Shown here piece by piece: positions 5,315 to 7,736 of a stretch of DNA of 7,736 nucleotides. This DNA comes from Flavobacteriales bacterium UBA2426 (GTDB lineage: Bacteria > Bacteroidota > Bacteroidia > Flavobacteriales_F > PHOS-HE28), in contig DDRC01000234.1 in assembly GCA_002342985.1 (NCBI GenBank), positions 248-7,983 of the forward strand, given 5' to 3'. The notes below the pieces were generated by a model that was not told the origin of the DNA, searched no databases, and saw nothing but the letters and a program-made list of their open reading frames with translations. Position 1 is the first letter of the stretch; each line of letters opens with the position of its first letter. Both the position numbers and the translations under genes were made by a program.

Positions 5315-6820
5315 GTGCGCAAGAAGGCCATCATCATCGGCTCCGGCATCGCTGGCATGGCGACCGCCATCCGCTTGGCGGCCAAGGGCCATGAAGTGGA
5401 GGTCTTCGAGGCCGCCGATGCCCCCGGTGGCAAGCTGGCCGAGTTCACCGAAGGCGGCTTCCGGTTCGACATGGGCCCTTCGCTATTCACGCGGCCCGAT
5501 CTGGTGGAGGAGCTTTTCCGGGAGGCCGGCGTGGACATGGAGGGCCGGTTCCGCTTCGTCCGGCTGGAGGAGGCTAATCGGTACTTCTGGGAGGATGGCA
5601 CGCGGGTCACCGGCTTCTGCGATGCCGATCGGTTCGCTGCCGAGCTGCAGGACCGATTGGGCGTACCTGTCGAACGCACCAAGGCCCATATCGCACGTGC
5701 GGTGGAGCTGCTGGGCACCACCGGACGCACATTCCTGGAGCATTCGCTGCACCGCATGGACACCGTGTTGCGCGGCGGCTTCCTCAAGGCCCTGGCTAGC
5801 GCCCGCCCGACAGAGCTCATGGGCACCCTGGACAGCGTGAACCGGACCGCCCTCGGCGACCACCCGAAGGCCGTGCAGCTCTTCAACCGCTTCGCCACTT
5901 ACAATGGCAGCAATCCGTTCACCACGCCGGGGCTGATGCGCATGATTCCCGGTCTGGAGCACGGGCAGGGCGCCTTCTACCCGGTGGGCGGCATGTACGC
6001 CATCGCCCGGGCGCTGCACCTGCTGGCCGTTGACCTCGGCGTCCGGTTCAGGTTCGGTACGCCGGTGGAGCGCATCCTCCTCGATGAAGAGGACCGTCGC
6101 GCAAGAGGGGTGCGTGCCGCCGGCCGTGACCATGCGGCGGAGCTGGTGGTGAGCAACATGGACATCGTTCCCACCTACCGGAAACTGCTTCCCGGACTGA
6201 AGGCCCCCGAGCGCACGCTGGCCCAGGAGCGCAGCAGCAGCGCCTTGGTATTCTATTGGGGCGTGCGCGGCAGCTTCCCGGAGCTCGGCCTGCACAACAT
6301 CCTCTTCAGCAACGATTATACTGCCGAGTTCGATCACCTTTTCGGGAAGCTGGCGGTCTATGATGACCCCACGGTGTACATCAACATCACCAGCAAGTTC
6401 ACGCCCGGCGATGCGCCTGCGGGGGGCGAGAACTGGTTCACCATGATCAATGCCCCGCGCGATGCCGGCCAGGACCGCGCCACGCTGGTGCACCAGGCGC
6501 GCCGGGCCATCACCGCCAAGGTGAAGCGTACGCTGGGCGTCGATGTGGAGCCCTTGATCGCCGTGGAGCGGGTGCTCGACCCGCGGATGATCGCCGAGCG
6601 CACCTCCAGCTGGCAGGGCTCGCTGTATGGCACCAGCAGCAATTCGCGCTGGTCCGCCTTCCTGCGCCATCCCAATTTCCACAGCAGCATACAGGGCCTC
6701 TTCTTCTGCGGGGGGAGCGTCCACCCGGGTGGCGGCATCCCCCTGGCGCTGCTCAGTGCCCGCATCGTTGCCTCCCTCATCCCGGCGGCTTCGCCGCAAC
6801 GAACCCCCGCAAGCGCATGA
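5315..6820 (+). CDS. crtD: CrtI-family FAD carotenoid desaturase, probable 1-hydroxycarotenoid 3,4-desaturase CrtD
   Basis: From the GTG at 5315 this is a 501-residue protein starting MRKKAIIIGSGIAGMATA. The dinucleotide-binding motif G-S-G-I-A-G is at 9-14, the ribose-binding Glu is near 32 (VEVFEA), and P-G-G-K is at 37-40. G-P-S-L-F-T-R-P follows at 54-61, then L-F-N-R-F-A-T-Y-N-G-S at 189-199. The C-terminal FAD motif reads C-G-G-S-V-H-P-G-G-G-I-P at 465-476. The family removes hydrogens from carotenoid backbones at the membrane. I favour CrtD over phytoene desaturase (CrtI) because of the VFEA-x-x-x-PGGKL opening, the NGSNPF stretch, and the neighbouring cruF and crtA-like genes; CrtD acts on 1-hydroxy carotenoids made by CruF or CrtC. 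An in-frame GTG at 5279 would add 12 residues (MNDPGLATVLPT) and leave only 6 bp to the divergent crtA start; 5315 is chosen because the family usually begins just before the nucleotide-binding strand. It overlaps cruF by ATGA. Confidence is about 0.95 for the family and 0.75 for CrtD. Confidence 0.85.
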   Translation: MRKKAIIIGSGIAGMATAIRLAAKGHEVEVFEAADAPGGKLAEFTEGGFRFDMGPSLFTRPDLVEELFREAGVDMEGRFRFVRLEEANRYFWEDGTRVTGFCDADRFAAELQDRLGVPVERTKAHIARAVELLGTTGRTFLEHSLHRMDTVLRGGFLKALASARPTELMGTLDSVNRTALGDHPKAVQLFNRFATYNGSNPFTTPGLMRMIPGLEHGQGAFYPVGGMYAIARALHLLAVDLGVRFRFGTPVERILLDEEDRRARGVRAAGRDHAAELVVSNMDIVPTYRKLLPGLKAPERTLAQERSSSALVFYWGVRGSFPELGLHNILFSNDYTAEFDHLFGKLAVYDDPTVYINITSKFTPGDAPAGGENWFTMINAPRDAGQDRATLVHQARRAITAKVKRTLGVDVEPLIAVERVLDPRMIAERTSSWQGSLYGTSSNSRWSAFLRHPNFHSSIQGLFFCGGSVHPGGGIPLALLSARIVASLIPAASPQRTPASA

Positions 6821-7464
6821 GAACCCTCGCACAGCGCCTCGACCGGCGCCATGCCACCGGACTGGTGCTGATCCTCCACCTGGTGGGCCTCGTTGCCCTG
6901 GCCACGCCCCTGGCCCCGCATGTGCTCCCGCTCACGCCGATCAACCTATTGCTCACGGCGGCGGCCATGGTGCTCTTCGCCAACCTTGATCGACGCACGG
7001 TGGCCCTGGCCTTGTTGGTGGGCGCCCTGGGTTATTCCGGGGAAGTGCTGGGCGTGTGGACGGGCCGTGTCTTCGGTTCCTACACCTACGGCGATGTGCT
7101 CGGCGTCAAGCTGCTCAACGTCCCCTTGCTCATCGGCCTCAACTGGAGCATGCTTGTCTTCGCCATCGGCGCCGTCCTGGAGCGCCTGCGCCTTCCGGTG
7201 TGGCTGAAGGTGGCGGCGGGCAGCGCAGCCATGGTGGCGCTCGACCTGCTCATTGAGCCCGTGGCCGTGCACCTCGGCTTCTGGACCTGGGCGCAGGGCG
7301 ACATCCCGCTGCAGAACTACCTCGCGTGGGGAGGGGTGAGCGCGGTCTTCTTCACGCTCTTCTTCGCCGCTCCGGTGCGGCGCGAGAATCCGCTGGGCCC
7401 TGCCGTGCTGCTGGCGCAGGTGGTTTTCTTTGCCGGGCTCAACCTGGTGCTGGGCGCCGTGTGA
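6817..7464 (+). CDS. cruF: CruF-type carotenoid 1,2-hydratase (carotenoid biosynthesis membrane protein, DUF422 family)
   Basis: This 215-residue integral membrane protein has about seven hydrophobic segments (roughly 13-33, 42-56, 61-79, 101-120, 130-150, 169-185, 195-213). Family signatures are [12 protein letters not shown] at 72-83, F-G-S-Y-T-Y-G at 86-92, [10 protein letters not shown] at 101-110, D143-L-L-I-E-P-V-A, F-W-T-W at 155-158 and N-Y-L-A-W-G at 167-172. The conserved E76, D143 and E147 within or beside membrane segments are candidates for the active site (inference). CruF adds water across the 1,2 double bond of the psi end of lycopene or gamma-carotene, giving the 1-hydroxy substrate that CrtD needs. 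The ATG lies inside the crtD stop (ATGA, 6817-6820), which points to translational coupling, and its own stop shares a base with the next start. Relatives of the same fold can have other roles in carotenoid synthesis, so the exact reaction is inferred from context. Confidence 0.85.
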   Translation: MRTLAQRLDRRHATGLVLILHLVGLVALATPLAPHVLPLTPINLLLTAAAMVLFANLDRRTVALALLVGALGYSGEVLGVWTGRVFGSYTYGDVLGVKLLNVPLLIGLNWSMLVFAIGAVLERLRLPVWLKVAAGSAAMVALDLLIEPVAVHLGFWTWAQGDIPLQNYLAWGGVSAVFFTLFFAAPVRRENPLGPAVLLAQVVFFAGLNLVLGAV

Positions 7465-7736
7465 TGGAGCACTACTACTACCTCGGCCTCGACCTCTTCA
7501 CCCTGTCGTTCCCGCTGCTGCGGAGCTTCGAGCCCAAGCTGCAGTACTGGCGCAAGTGGCCAGGCCTCTTCACCGGCATCGCGGTGATGGCCACCGTCTT
7601 CCTCATCTGGGACGCCATCTTCACCGCCCATGGGGTGTGGGGATTCAACCCGCGCTACCTCACCGGCCCGAAGTTCTTCCACCTGCCCATCGAGGAGTGG
7701 CTCTTCTTCCTGGTGGTGCCCTACAGCTGCGTGTTC
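7464..7736 (+). CDS. Lycopene cyclase, CarR/CrtYcd type, N-terminal part (cut by the window edge)
   Basis: The ATG at 7464-7466 overlaps the cruF stop by one base (TGATG), and 91 codons are read before the right edge. The protein begins [19 protein letters not shown], with the first membrane helix near residues 3-20 and a second near 35-50. Diagnostic motifs of the small-membrane lycopene cyclase domain are I-W-D at 48-50, A-H-G-V-W-G-F-N at 55-62, and L-P-I-E-E-W at 74-79 with the paired glutamates E77 and E78, followed by L-F-F-L-V-V-P-Y. This domain occurs as CrtYc plus CrtYd heterodimers in actinobacteria, or fused as one chain in Bacteroidota and in the bifunctional fungal enzymes. Whether this copy is single or double domain cannot be seen here. 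It cyclises a lycopene end to a beta ring. It is unrelated in fold to the FAD-type CrtY found in many Flavobacteriaceae. Confidence 0.88.
   Translation, partial: MEHYYYLGLDLFTLSFPLLRSFEPKLQYWRKWPGLFTGIAVMATVFLIWDAIFTAHGVWGFNPRYLTGPKFFHLPIEEWLFFLVVPYSCVF

Noticed and set aside
5273..5392. N-terminal extension of the crtA-like gene to an ATG at 5392
   Set aside because: The added 40 residues would be antisense to the nucleotide-binding motif of crtD and do not resemble the CrtA family, which begins at the VTLSFFRY strand.
4933..5898. 321-codon minus-strand frame across the crtA/crtD junction
   Set aside because: It is Ser/Arg/Pro-rich and in a different frame from both real genes, with no domain signal.
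5483..6832. 449-codon minus-strand open frame opposite crtD
   Set aside because: The plus frame carries clear FAD-desaturase motifs throughout; the reverse frame is a compositional shadow.

Overview
This window is GC-rich (about two thirds G+C by eye, not computed) and almost fully coding. It most likely comes from a member of the Bacteroidota, probably a high-GC Flavobacteriales-type lineage. Three things seen directly support this: a clear GldA-type ABC ATPase, a secreted protein with a type IX secretion (T9SS/Por) C-terminal sorting domain, and a carotenoid gene set of the kind described in marine Flavobacteriaceae that make myxol or saproxanthin. The order or family is an inference.

Layout. 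(1) Positions 1-2613, minus strand, read from right to left: a small NadR-like P-loop kinase, then gldA 27 bp later, then a multi-pass membrane protein 7 bp after that. The membrane protein runs off the left edge. The tight spacing suggests one operon. (2) Positions 2614-2699: an 86 bp divergent intergenic region holding a small AT-rich palindrome that resembles back-to-back Bacteroidota -7 elements. (3) Positions 2700-4526, plus strand: a secreted protein with a signal peptide, a conserved N-terminal domain, about seven propeller-like repeats and a T9SS sorting tail. Its 3' end overlaps by 61 bp the convergent gene that follows. (4) Positions 4466-7736: the carotenoid locus. A crtA-type carotenoid oxygenase/hydroxylase lies on the minus strand. 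Divergent from it, an operon with start-stop overlaps carries crtD (CrtI-family desaturase), cruF (carotenoid 1,2-hydratase family, membrane) and a CarR/CrtYcd-type lycopene cyclase cut by the right edge.

How the genes fit together. CruF adds water across the 1,2 double bond of an acyclic psi end. CrtD then introduces the 3,4 double bond next to the new hydroxyl. The CrtA-type enzyme may hydroxylate C-2 of the same end. The lycopene cyclase closes the opposite end to a beta ring. Together this predicts a monocyclic carotenoid of the saproxanthin/myxol type. No phytoene synthase, phytoene desaturase or crtZ is visible here; they would be expected past the right edge or elsewhere.

I found no RNA gene, insertion sequence, CRISPR array or phage element, and no gene-free stretch longer than 86 bp. 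No wholly new system is evident. The points most worth a second look are the domain architecture of the T9SS protein, the internally duplicated crtA-like enzyme with its nine-cytosine run, and the very compact crtA/crtD divergent junction.
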